Assembly (NCBI GenBank): GCA_963693285.1
Contig: OY848918.1
Location: 3,601,876-3,665,875 of the forward strand
DNA: 64,000 nt
Origin: Xestospongia muta
Lineage: Eukaryota > Porifera > Demospongiae > Haplosclerida > Petrosiidae
Direction: 5' to 3'
Below, one piece after another: positions 41,411 through 56,168 of the stretch (positions within the stretch are counted from its first letter, which is position 1; each line of letters opens with the position of its first letter). The position numbers and the translations under genes are program-made. The notes beneath the pieces were generated by a model. The model did not search any database, was not told the origin of the DNA, and worked only from the letters and a program-made list of their open reading frames with translations.

Positions 41411-41937
41411 CATTAAACAATACCTGATAGTAGTAATTGTCTCCATATATTATTCTAGTGACTGTATTAGTTTGATATAGTGTGAGAGAGGATAATTTAT
41501 TGTTCATGTTTAAAATCATATTTCAAAGAAGACTCTTTTCAACAAATACTACAATATTTTGACAATAATATCCACTATTTTTGATAACAATAATCATATT
41601 TATTTTATGTTATGTGTGCATTAAGTAGATAACTGTTCTATCTTAATTTGTTAGTATTAGTAAGTAATTTACTTAATTTAATTAATTAAGCAATGTTTAT
41701 ATGTACTAATAATTTACATAAGAAGAGATAACTAACTGTATGGATATTCTCCTCTTAGAAAACATATAAATTGTCAAAATAAAGTTAACAATTAATGAAC
41801 ACTTATTTATTCCATTGATTTCCATTTTTAAGTTGTTAAAGAACATTTACAGCATTACCAACTATCTTATGATCGAGAAATTGATTGTCAACAGACTCAA
41901 AGACACACCATGATGAATGGTTAGTATCACAATGTTG
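41411..41937. other. AT-rich gap
   Basis: No exon, domain or repeat was recognised between the plus-strand tail exon and the sulfatase-like fragment. Confidence 0.5.
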
Positions 41938-42115
41938 TCACTCTGGTTTGTATGAAAGTAAGATAACCATCAAGTACTCGTCATTATCATTACCACTTGA
42001 AGGTCCAAGATAGAATATCTTACCCATACCAATACTGATATATCCATTCTATTTAAAGTATTGAGCAATGGTAGTAACATTAATATACTGATACCAGTAT
42101 TTATCTGCTACTATT
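41938..42115 (-). pseudogene. Iduronate-2-sulfatase-like fragment
   Basis: The minus strand carries a degraded copy of the stretch read at 59200-59320 (YQYxxIL, FKxNGYISIGMGK, IxHLGPSSG). In IDS-type sulfatases a block of this kind follows the active-site region. Only a fragment remains, next to the 3' end of the receptor gene, as at the 59-60 kb copy. Confidence 0.6.
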
Positions 42116-42441
42116 AACAACAATAAACAGAACAAAGTTGCAGGTTATGTTTAAATCATATTACACAAATATTAAGTAATTATGATCAATCGTAATTATA
42201 TGAACATTATACAAATTTTTCTAACATTTTATTTTTGGAGGGTCTTAGAAAATTGCAGCTTGATCACTGACAACTGTTTTTAATTTTTAGTTTGATATTA
42301 CTAAGTGTTGCTGATGTCTTTTATTCATTGTTAAGTATACAGCTGGTCTCTTATCACTCCTAGACAACACGTCAAAGTGACTTTCACATTGATATAGAAC
42401 TAATACATATTATATCATTGGAAATAATATTTTTTATATTT

Positions 42442-44613
42442 TTAATATTTTATCACACCATATGCAATACATGTGTTCATTTCTAGTTCAGTAGTAGATA
42501 GTGTTTTAGTGATCATATCAACATTCTCATATTGAGGTATAACTTGATCAGGGACAGTATCTGTTAGTGGATTAACAGGAGATGGTACAGTACCTACAAT
42601 TGATAATACCATTTACAAACTATTCCCACTGTTAATATTACCTTGTCTCAGTGACTTAGTTCTTCTTATCCAACATATCACAATATGTACTACTACAGTA
42701 CATACCAGTATTAGAACTGACACACCCACTAGACTACCTAGATATTACAGTAATACATTATACAGTATACATAATAATATAATTATATGACAACAGTTTT
42801 CATATTGAGAGTCAACTATTTACTAACTTATAATGATATGACTACTAGTGTTTATATTATTGTCATATTTATTACCTCCTAATATACCAGCAGCTGTTAT
42901 AAAATTGTTATTAACATTTGTATCATCTATATAACATACATAGAGATATAATAATGATAACAAATGTACTAATGATTACTTACTAGTCAAACAGTCATAT
43001 CTTCCTGTAGTAATAGTAAATATGAAAGCAGGACTTGTTGATACTGGACAAGTAGTAGGATATATTGTTACGATAGAAACATAATGTGATATAGGGCTAG
43101 TCATTTCAAGAGATGGGTAAATTGGTTTGGATCCAGTAATAGTGATATTAGTAGATGATATTGCCCAGTCAACTGATAATGTACCCTCCTCTTCAATATC
43201 ATATACATACATATTATATACACCACTAGGTATATCATATGTACATCCAATTACTGTACTACTACATACTGGAGAACACATCAATGATATGTTAGTACTG
43301 TAGGTAGAGGAGGTTAATGAAATAAGACAACCTTTAACAATAGCTCCTCTTATAAAATGACAGCTGTAACATGTTCTACCAATATTACTTAGGTCATTAT
43401 ATAGGGTAGCTTCAGTAATATCATATGTACCTAATGAATGAGAAAATATTTGTAAATCATTTATAATGTACTTACTTAGTACAGTTGATTCTGTTACATC
43501 AATAACAACTCCACTTGGTAATAATAAAGTCATTCTTGTCTTCCATATTTTATTCTCAGTTATATTTACAATATAGATGGTAACAACAATAACTCCTTCA
43601 TCAGTTATAATTATTGGATTATTTAGAAATATAGAAGAATTATCTTCATTGTATATAACAACATTTAGTTGAGCTGACTCCACTGTATGTGGACATTGTT
43701 GAAGTTCCTAATATCACCAACATGAGGTATCTAGAGATATCATAATGTAACTTACCAAATCATATATTGTTACGTTTAGTATCCAATTATTAACTGATCT
43801 GATAAAGGTAGTTGTTAAATTACTTATATTAACTAAAATCAAAGTAACAAATTATACATTAGTAACCATAGTGATAATACCTTCTGGTACATGTAGTGAT
43901 GTAGTAGTTTTCTCTCCTTGTCCAGCTGAGTTATTAGTATTACCAGCTACACTAATTGTATAATTACCAAATTGATTGGGACAGTACTGCCATGTTGTAG
44001 AAGATGTGGTGTTCTGTGTAACTAGTTCTCCTCCATAAGTAACATTGATGATATAACCAGGTATGGATACCAGAGAGTATGGAGGAGACCAAGAACAGTT
44101 TATATACTGACTTTGTACATGACATATCAAGTTGTTGACAGCAGCTAGTCGACCTAATGAGAGGAGATAATTTGGCATATATCAGAGAGTGTGTTACCTT
44201 GTATTCTCAGAGTAGATTCACTGAAGTTAAAATAATTATTGCCATCCACAGATCCAAATGCAATACATCTCACTACTGTATTGTTATATTGAGGATATCC
44301 AGGTATGGTAAGACTGGAGTTAGGTGATCCTGCTCCATTTGTAACAATACTAAGTTGAGTAATATTATCATCTTTAGAAGTTGTTCCATTAACAAGCCAA
44401 GTAACAGTCACACCAGTATGATCTACTGAACATTGGTAATGTGCTAGTTGATAGACTCCAATGTTAGGAGATGGAGTAAATATGAACTGAACAGCTATAT
44501 AATAAAAGTAAATAAAATAGTATATTAGTTATTAATATAATCATACCTGTACATTTTAAAATAATAGATACTAACAATATCAGTAGTAGCCATGTTGTCT
44601 TCACTAGATCCAT
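42442..44613 (-). CDS. Ig-FN3 receptor with tyrosine tail, gene 1
   Basis: Exons, from 5' to 3': 44613-44547 (signal peptide, MDLVKTTWLLLILLVSI), 44494-44198 (Ig), 44153-43881 (FN3, NCSWSPPYSLVSIPGYI), 43832-43756, 43707-42984 (ectodomain), 42926-42876 (stem, DDTNVNNNFITAAGI), 42737-42642 (TM, then IRRTKSLRQ) and 42593-42442 (tail). Phases close over 1737 nt, 578 aa. The ectodomain has CYSCHFIRGAIVKGC and then CSPVCSSTVIGC and is unassigned. The tail has PQYENV (a pYxN, Grb2-type docking motif) and IAYGVI, which fits the ITIM consensus (I/V/L/S)xYxx(I/V/L). Probably a single-pass surface receptor with SH2-dependent signalling. It is a close paralog of the gene at 60235-62377, with matching flanks. 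Confidence 0.87.
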
Positions 44614-44846
44614 ACTGAGTTTATCTTTACATCATTATTACATCATTACATATTATAGTAACATACTGATAGCAGTTAGTAATATAGTATATATTATATT
44701 AAAAGTTGACATAATAGTTTGTGTAGTATATAATTTAATTACTAAATTACATGACATGTTTTTATCAATTGTTATTACTATATATAATATATCAATAACA
44801 ATCAATTAAACAGTAAGGGAGAGTTTTGCCAGTAGCAGCAACAAAT

Positions 44847-45320
44847 TCAAACAATTAAATAATTAGTCAAAGTAGGTTGTTTCGAGATGACTATTTGTAA
44901 TATTGTAGTTAATTTGAAGTGAACATTATAGTAGGTTTGTTTTTTGAGTTCATATTTTAGAGTGACATTTAAAATATATTTTATACATGTGTTCATCTCT
45001 AGTTCAGTAGTAGGTAGTGTATTAGTGATCATATCAACATTCTCATATTGAGGTATAACTTGATGAGGGACAATATCTGTTAGTGGATTAACAGAAGATG
45101 GTACAGTACCTACAATGTAATAACATATTATACTCAAATGAGATCATTACTCAATACTATGTATATAAACACGCACACACACACACACACATCCTGTTAT
45201 TGGTCAGCATTATATCACACCATATGCAGCACATGTGTTCATCTCTAGTTCAATAGTAGGTAGTGTATTAGTGATCATATCAACATTCTCATGTTGAAGT
45301 ATACATAGATCTGACATGGT
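44847..45320 (-). pseudogene. Orphan receptor tail exons with an altered end
   Basis: There are two tail pieces. The upstream one (about 45315-45210) reads HENVDMITNTLP, ELEMNTCAAYGVI and stops. Its docking Tyr is changed to His. The downstream one (45109-44847) reads IPQYENVDMI but has lost the AYGVI end and runs on to 44847 with KYELKKQTYYNVHF. No TM or ectodomain exon is attached on this strand, since the next sequence upstream is unrelated. A (CA)n run lies between the two. Confidence 0.6.
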
Positions 45321-45620
45321 AAGTAATAGATAACATAAAAACAAGGTGATTTTAAAGGGAATTATATAGATTTAATGATTATATGAAAGTCTCATGCATG
45401 GGTCAATTATTATAGTTTAATTTGTTTGTTACTGTAATTATTACTAAAGAAGTTACTAAAGAACATTATGTTCTTTTACAATTATTACATTTTAATAATT
45501 TAGCTACTACTGAAATAAGGTAATAATATAATATGTTGTACAGTAAAATATACTTACCTGTAATGTGTGTATAGAAGAAGTGCTAACGACGACGTGCTAA
45601 GTGACGATGTTAACACACCA

Positions 45621-45957
45621 ATGTTGACTTCAATAGCCTATGTTTATGCTCAAGGTTAGTATAATTATGTTAAATGTTATAATAATAATCTTTACAGGTC
45701 CTCCTGGAGCAGTCTCTAATTTCCAAGGATATCAGTTAGATCATTGTTGTATTATCTTCTCCTGGTCTCCTCCATTCACATTAGGACAGTTAAATGTGTG
45801 GTATCAAGTGACATTAAGTGTAGGAGAAGAAGTGATATCATCAGAAGTAATCTATACTACTAACTACACTTATTGTCCTATTGACCTAACTAATGGAGAA
45901 TATAGACTTAATATTACTACAATGAATTGGAGCAGAGACTGGAATATGGAACAATAA
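45621..45957 (+). CDS. Short FN3 protein or receptor fragment
   Basis: A possible first exon 45621-45654 (MLTSIAYVYAQ) ends in phase 1 at gttagt and joins 45698-45957, an FN3 domain (GPPGAVSNFQG, IIFSWSPPFTLGQL, YCPIDLTNGEYRLNI) that ends in TAA after NMEQ. It would be a secreted protein of about 97 aa. The signal peptide is short and weak, and no further exon follows, so it may be a relic of a longer gene. The FN3 is of a different subtype from the other receptors (LDHCCIIFSW). Confidence 0.5.
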
Positions 45958-46794
45958 CATTATACAATGCTGAATATTAGGATACTAATTATATTGACAT
46001 GATTTGTCTCATGACTTGTTAAATACTTACAAAACATTCAAGGTAAGCAAGAACTGTTAAAACTTAGAATGACTTGTATGTGTACTAAATATGATATTAG
46101 TTAACAAAATAAATTCATTAATTTAATAATTTTTATATTCTTTGTGCAGAGCATCATTTTTTGGACAAGTCCGGTTATTTTATGTTAGCTGACAGTTGGA
46201 AATGTTTCTTAACTATTTATTATTTAATATCTTCACTATAGTATACTAACTATTCTTGTCATAATCATTAATAAATTTTATCAAATGATGTTAGTACCAT
46301 TTCATTATGTTATTTCTTAATGTCCAACTGTAACTATCACTTGATATTAAAATTAATGATAGTTGATATACTCAAAATAAAACTATGGTGTGTTACTATA
46401 TTTTTAACTCCATTGTTATTCCAATTTAATACAACAGAAGGCAGTGCTAGTATCTTACCTGTCTGGTTACTATAGCAACAATACAGTATAAAATTAATTG
46501 TGTCTATATTGTATTAGTATGACTTAGAATGATTATTGTGATTGAATGTAACTATTGTCCAATGAGAAGTATACTCTTCTCTTCTATTGATGTTCAAATC
46601 AGTTACTTAATATCTCACATTAATTATCATTAGTAAGTACTGTTAATACAATATACATACAATCTTATTGGTATTATGTACATGATATAAGTAATACAGT
46701 ATAGTGTCAGTATTTGTACAGATGATGTACTATTAGTGGGAGTTATAATAAAATTTGTTAAATCAATAATATTACTACATAAATTAGAGTAGGA
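45958..46794. other. AT-rich gap
   Basis: No supported gene in about 0.8 kb. Confidence 0.5.
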
Positions 46795-46855
46795 GATACT
46801 TACAGTAGTAACCATGTTGTCTTCATTATAGATCCATACTGAGTTTATCATTACA
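46795..46855 (-). pseudogene. Receptor signal-peptide exon relic
   Basis: The minus-strand sequence around the CAT at 46835-46837 matches the receptor start (atggatct, gacaacatgg, ttactactg). An inserted base pair gives ATG GAT CTA TAA, so the frame is closed after three codons. It has the same upstream flank (gataaactcagt) as the intact receptors. Confidence 0.75.
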
Positions 46856-47169
46856 TCATCATTACATCATTACAAATACACTGATAATACACTATATGAC
46901 ACATATCAGTATATCTTATATAATTTGAAATAATTTGTTTTGCTTATTCTAACAAAAACACTTATTGTCTTGTTCATTAGTGAATATCATATCACAGTAG
47001 AGCTAGTAGAAGACAATATAGAGTACAATACATACATCATTTATTACCTCAAATGGTCTAGCATATATATGACTAGTAGTATTACTGACTCTAATTATTC
47101 CTTGCGGTCTCTTACAGCTGACAGATGATGTAGATATAGTAATAAAATATAGACAAATAATATTTATCT

Positions 47170-47380
47170 TACATGGAGAAGAACTAGGTCTTCTAGATGG
47201 ACAGAGGATAAACCTAGTGAGGTCATTAGCTATCAAATGAAATCTCTTTCCCCTGTTACTTGATATACTATAACGTTGTTCATAAAGAGAAAGTTCATGT
47301 TATCCCATGTTATAGTCAGTTATACAATGAGAGGATCCCTGTCCTATACTAATAATATCAGGAGTTAGTAACTCTAACAA
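47170..47380 (-). pseudogene. Relic of the Cys-rich last exon of the reelin-like gene
   Basis: The minus strand matches 52454-52647 (NRGKRFHL, RFILCPSRRPSSSP). It has lost several cysteines (the CMADC region now reads CITDY-like), contains an in-frame stop and has indels. It lies just downstream of a short plus-strand open stretch at 46940-47128 that I could not assign. Confidence 0.7.
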
Positions 47381-47742
47381 CAAAAGAGTAGTCATTGTTA
47401 TATTATAATATAGTTACATTATGTCAGTACTTTACTGTATGTTAATGTATTATGTTGTACTATTATTATATGTACAAATTTGATGGATCATTTACAATGT
47501 GACCAGAATTGTATGTACAAATTTGATGGATCATTTACAATATGACCAGATGATTTACCTGATGGATATGTCCAATGACTTCTTACTGAATAAAGTTCAT
47601 ACATTTTCTTTACCAATATTATCATCAGTACATTCCTCTGGTCACCTTCATACTTAATTTTAAAGTAAAATTTTGATTTATAAATTTTTCATGATCATAA
47701 TGTCAAATTATATAATGTCAGCTGTTCTATGTATTATTAATA

Positions 47743-50097
47743 TTATATCACACCATACGCAGCACATTTGTTCATCTCTAGTTCAGTAATAGGTAGTGTA
47801 TTAGCCATCACATCAATATAATCATATTGAGGTATATCTTGATGAGGGACAGTATCTGTTAGTGGATTAACAGGAGATGGTACTATACCTACAATGTAAT
47901 AACATACTTTACTCAAGTGAGATCATTACTCAATACTATGTATATAAACATACAAACACTTTTATTGGTCAATATTATATCATACCATATGCTGCACATG
48001 TGTTTATCTCTACTTTAACTTGATGTTGTACAGTATCTAGTAGTGATTTATATAAGAGAGTGTATATATAAAATGTAGTTAACTTTACCTTGTCTCAGTG
48101 ACTTAGTTCTTCTTATCCTATATATCATTATAAGTACTAGTACAGTACATACCAGTATTAGAACTAGGACACCCACTAGAATAACAGCAATACTACCTAC
48201 AATATGTAGTAATATATTTAGTTAACTAGACTAGAAGTTATCATACTAGTATTACCTATTATTAGATCTCTTTGAACACTCCTCACTGTAGTAGTAATAA
48301 TATGAACTCAATTGTTATAATATTAATAACTTACTATTATCACAGTCTGTACATAGTGTAGTAGGTGATAGAGAAATAATATTAATAGTCATTGAATAGG
48401 GTATGGGAGAGACTCTAGTAACTAATTAATTAATATGATAGATATATGATGATATTAATAATAACTTACTATTATCACAGTCTATACATAGTGTAGTAGG
48501 TGATAGAGATGATGATATAACATCAGTTATTGATGATAATGTAATAATAACTGCTACACTTGATGTAGTAGTTAGTGTAGGAGTAAGAGGAGGAGATAAT
48601 CCATCCACTAATTGATTAGTCAGTTTTACAGCATACTCAGTAGTATATGGTACATTGTTATAATCCATATCATAAAATGTCACATTATAGTTACTGGTAT
48701 ATATTCCTGTCACACATTTACTAGCAGTATTGGTATCTAATGGTCTTCTCATTATGGTAATATTACCACTGTAGTAATCTGTTATAAGTGAGTTATATTC
48801 AATATAACATCCTTGTGATTGACTACCCTCAAGAAAATAACAAGTAAAACAAACCTGTCCAAACTCGTCTGTTAAGCTCCCATTTTGAACATCAAATGTA
48901 GCTAACAAAAGAGTATAAATAAAAATAAAGTAATTATATTAACCTACAAAGTTTAGCTGGTAAGCTATCCATTAAAGTATTACAAATTATTTTATCTGAT
49001 AAACGATCCGTTAAAGTGCTGTTATGGTCATATATTAGACTTAAAGACACAGTCAACTTTTGTCTACCATTTGTACCAATATTTATTTTCCCCTTGAATT
49101 TATTACCAACAATATCAGTAACTGTTCCATTATATGTTAATGTAGTTCCATTACTGGTAGTTAGTTTGAGAGATATTAATGATGGCTCTATAGAATGTGT
49201 AGTCTAAGAGACAAAATGAATCTAAAATAACTTAGGATATGACATACCTCTACAACACAGCTGATCAAATAAGAACCATTTGATAACATTTCAAGAACGA
49301 CATAATAGAAAGTAATTTCATCTTCATATAGTTAGTGAAGAGAAATCAAATATATAATTGTATCACTTACCTTCTGGTACTACAACTGTACTTATCTCTC
49401 CTTCTCCAGCTGAGTTATTACCAGCTACACTAATTGTATAGTTACCACATTGACTGGGACAATAGTTACATTGCCATGTTGTAGAAGATGTAGTGTTCTG
49501 TGTAACTAGTTCTCCTCCATAAGTAACATTGATGATATAACCAGGTATGGATACGAGAGAGAAAGGAGAAGACCATGAACAGTTTATATACTGACATCGT
49601 ACATGACATATCAAGTTGTTGACAGCAGCTAGTCGACCTAATGAGAGGAGATAATTTGGCATATATCAGAGAGTGTGTTACCTTGTATTCTCAGAGTAGA
49701 TTGACTAATGTTGAAATAACTACTTCCATCCACAGATCCTTCAGCATTACATTCCACTACTGTATTGTTAGAATGAGGATATCCATGTATGGTAAGACTA
49801 GACTGTTGTGATCCAACTCCACTTGTAATAATACCATATTGACTAAGGTCATTATTAGCAGTGTTTATTCCATCAACAATCCAAGTAACAGTCACACCAG
49901 TATGATCCACTGAACATTGGTAATGTGCTAGTTGATAGACTTCAATGTTAGGAGATGGAATAAATATGAACTGAACAGCTATATAATAAAACTAAATAAA
50001 ATAGTATATTAGTTATTAATATAATCATACCTGTACATTTTAATATAATAGATACTAACAATATCAGTAGTAGCCGTGTTGTCTTCACTAGATACAT
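47743..50097 (-). CDS. Ig-FN3 receptor with two tail exons, gene 2
   Basis: Exons: 50097-50031 (signal peptide, MYLVKTTRLLLILLVSI), 49978-49682 (Ig), 49637-49371 (FN3), 49321-49248, 49203-48948, 48901-48470, 48412-48335, 48285-48256, 48196-48089 (TM, IRRTKSLRQ), 48036-47986 (tail 1) and 47888-47743 (tail 2). Phases close over 1806 nt, 601 aa. The ectodomain has CFTCYFLEGSQSQGC and ends PTTLCIDCDNS. The exon 48412-48335 is a second copy of that Cys pair (LCTDCDNS). Tail 1 is shortened and has lost PQYEN; tail 2 reads IPQYDYIDVM and CAAYGVI. If the intron after 47986 is kept, the protein ends at a stop at 47975. Same family as gene 1, but the ectodomain is split over more exons. Confidence 0.87.
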
Positions 50098-50314
50098 CTT
50101 TACAAATGATAGTGATAGACTGGTGATTTAAGTGTATAGTATATCTTATATAATTTGAATAAATCTGTTTTGTTTATTTTAAAATAAACAATTACGATGT
50201 TGTTCTTGTGTGAAGATATATTTGTTAAACTTGTCCTTGTCATCACTTTATTAACACATTAAAAACACACACAGACTTATGGGAAGAGAGAAAGAGTACA
50301 TTGTAGTTAGTTAG

Positions 50315-51696
50315 TTATTGTCTTATAATAACACCATATGCATCACACTCCTTCATTGTCATCATGTCAGTGATAACCTCTCTCTGTTTATTTCCTACAG
50401 TAATATATCAATGAAATATTTATTATTTTAAGATTGTAGAATGATATTTAATATGAAGTTAATATTAAACCAGTATATCCTAACCCATAAACATTGGACC
50501 CTATATGTATTAATTTCACATTAAAGTATGTTAGTTAAAATATTATCATAATATTATATTACTGTTAATTTTAACTCACTATCAATGGAATAGACATCAT
50601 TCTTATTCTATCATTTTGTCAAAACATCAAGACAGTCAAGATAATGTACTTCAGAAGTAATAGGAGGATCATTAATATAACAAGTACAATTGTAATAAAT
50701 CAAGTTGTACTTTTCAATCTCCTTTAGTCTTATGCAAATACAAGAGAAATCTTGTTCTTCCTCGTTCCCAGCTTACATTTATAGAGATACTTTATAAGAA
50801 ATAGCTAGTAATAACAAATAGGACAACAGTGATGTTATAAAGAAACTAGTGTACCACTTCACTGTATTCACCTTTTGAATTTATTGGACACTTTCCTGTC
50901 TCACCACATATGTAAACAGCAATAGCTAGAAAAGAACAACATTGCATTTCAACTTCATTTTATTAAGACACTTTATAAGGATAATGCAATGTGCTTTCAG
51001 ACACTAAATCTCTCTTTAAATAGGCTGGGATAGGAGTGCCAGATCATCATTGCACCTTCTTAGTCATACTCTTATGATAGTAGTAGACAAACCATATCTA
51101 AATACTATAGGAATATAGCATCTATTATCAGATGTAGTAGATAACATTATGATATCAATTTTAAAAAAATGCTGATTCAGTGACATGCCAACTCTTTATA
51201 ATTGTTTATGGTTTTTCTAAAGTAACTACCTCAGTATTATTAGAGCTGACTTATCATTAAATAGTCAGTGACTGTCTAATTATGACAAATGTTTGTCTCT
51301 TTAAATTTGAGGGAGTAGTTGCCACCATTCAACTAACAGTTCCTCCATGATAATTTGGTGTATTGAGGAAGGATTAAAAACACCATTTTCTTTCCACTAT
51401 ATAACACATTAAACACTGCTGTCATTGTTATTATTTTTAGTAGGTAATTTTATACCATTGAGATGATCTAAACCATCTCTAACAAGTCCAACTCCAGCAG
51501 TACCAGGGTATCTATCTACATTAATTATATACTCAGTAATAGTGTGTTTAATACTGAATGTAGAATACTGAACATAAGCTATGTTGTTTTCAAAGACTTC
51601 AAGATCAACTCATAGAGTATTTGCTCCATTTGGTGTAAGACGATGAACTTTACTTAAAGCTAACAAATATTCTCCAGTAAAGTTACCAAAACCTTT
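50315..51696 (-). pseudogene. Fibrinogen-domain receptor relic with a tyrosine tail exon
   Basis: 51696-51456 encodes part of a fibrinogen C-terminal domain (GFGNFTGEYLLALSKVHRLT, VDLEVFENNIAYVQY, YPGTAGVGLVRDG). The codon before VDLE is TGA where the family normally has Arg, so CGA to TGA is the simple explanation. Hydrophobic segments at about 50690-50620 (FITIVLVILMILLLLL, flanked by stops) and 50870-50780 (FFITSLLSYLLLLAI) may be old membrane exons. The last exon 50394-50315 ends ECDAYGVIIRQ and keeps the AYGVI motif of the receptor tails. It seems to be a once-functional transmembrane fibrinogen-related receptor. Confidence 0.65.
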
Positions 51697-52453
51697 CTTA
51701 TAGAATTAAAAAAATTATTTTTTATCAATAATGGACAATAATGAAATGATATATTTACATTGTGTATTATGACTGAATCCATTATCATTGTTGATATCTT
51801 ATTGATGAAATATGGTAGAACTTAGTCAACAGGTTTAGTGTGATACTGTACTGTATAAATTGATCAGTTCATTTAACTAATATTTAGTTATACAGGTTGC
51901 AAATACAAAAGTTAAACATAATACTATTTTAATTACTAACGTATTATAAAATTGATGATTATATAGCTACATAAGCAGAATTGCATTAGTAATGAAAACA
52001 ATATTATGATTATTTTTCGACAAAAATAAGTTTGCAATAGCAACCTATATAACTAAAAAAAGGTAAAATCAACTAATTAATTTTTATAATGTAGTAGGAC
52101 TTAGACAACAGGTTTAGTGTAATACTGGTGAAGACAGCGGACCTACTTTAGTAATTAAGTTTAGTATCAAATTTAATAGTGTTGATACTGTTTAAATTTG
52201 TAAATGATACATTGAAATTGAAAACTTTATTATTATTAAAAATCAATAAACTTAATTAAAGTTATTACTTATTAATACTCACTACTAAATAATAACATAA
52301 TATTTAATATTAAAACAAAATTAATATTATATGTTGTTATGTAATGTTTAGTTAATGAAAATGTATGTAATCAATTTACTATTATTGATTACATTAATTA
52401 GTAATGTCACATTTTGTGATGATGTGTTAAGAAAATGTTAAAAATGTATTAAG
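51697..52453. other. AT-rich gap
   Basis: No supported exon. Two short similar stretches (ggacttagacaacaggtttagtgt near 52095 and a related one near 51815) suggest a small local duplication. Confidence 0.5.
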
Positions 52454-54940
<2,487 letters not shown>

Positions 54941-55865
54941 GTCACTTGTCTACAAAATAGTGATACAGAAATATGTTTACAAAATATAAATACTGTTTTT
55001 TGATTACCAATTACTATGGAATTGACCTTTCATTTGCTTCATCAAAGACTTCATAGAAAGTACACTTATGTTGTTTGTGGGATTGTCCTGTTATAAATTG
55101 AATTGTAACAGCACTCATATGAAGGTCCAGAATCCATGAAATTATTTTTGTCTAACTAAAAAGACATCAAACAAATTCTTTATATCTCTGACAATTAACA
55201 ACATGATTACCAATTATTAATCAATATATTAATCATGAAAACAGACTACACCTTATTGAAAAGTCTCAGGGAGAGAGGTAATAGATATGAAAGTACATTT
55301 TAGACTTTATGTTTGTCTGGACAACCAATACTAATAATCAACAAACAAAACCAAGCTATATATACAATACAACAACCAATCAAAATACATTTAAGGAGTC
55401 CATAGCAACAGCCAATGAGTCCTCGACAGATCACAATTGGTTGAAGTGAGGAGGTTGTTTCAATCTTCTAACTGGAGATCTCATCAATAGACACGTCAGA
55501 CATACAAGTTTATTGGAGAGTGAATAGTAATTTAGGACTTTATAATTAGTCAAAGTAAATTAATTTAATAAGACAATTACCTAATAATGCTAATAATTTT
55601 AATTACACTTGAACAAATCTGTCAGTGTACATAAATGTTAGTACTGTTGCCGTGACAAATACATCACCTCCATATATTACAATGTGACCAGTTGATTTAC
55701 TTAATAGATATGTCCAATGACTTCTTACAGAATAAATTTCATACATTTTCTTTGTCAATATTATCATCTGGTCACCTTCATACTTGATTTTAAAGTGAAA
55801 TTTGATTTATAAATTTTTCATGATCATAATGTCAAATTATATAATGTCAGCTGTTCTATGTATTA
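54941..55865. other. Intergenic stretch, partly shared with 47460-47742
   Basis: 54941-55590 has no recognised gene. A few bases near 55120 (tatgaaggtccaga) resemble the end of the sulfatase-like fragments. 55640-55865 matches 47500-47742 (gttgatttac, tatgtccaatgacttctta, atgtcaaattatataatgtc), the 3' flank of receptor gene 2, so genes 2 and 3 were duplicated with their flanks. Confidence 0.65.
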
Positions 55866-56113
55866 TTAATATTTTATCACACCATATGCAGCACATGTGT
55901 TCATCTCTAGTTCAGAAGTAGGTAGTGTATTAGTGATCATATCAACATTCTCATATTGAGGTATAACTTGATGAGGGACAGTATCTGTTAGTGGATTAAC
56001 AAGAGATGGTACAGTACCTACAATGTAATAACATATTATACTCAAGTGAAATCATTACTCAATACTATGTATATAAACACACACAGACACACACAGACAC
56101 ATAGACACAAACA

Positions 56114-56168
<55 letters not shown>

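Noticed and set aside
46940..47128. Plus-strand open frame with YHITVELVEDNIEYN
   Set aside because: Possibly a remnant of an ectodomain exon, but I could not align it with any other exon in the window, so it is not annotated as a gene.
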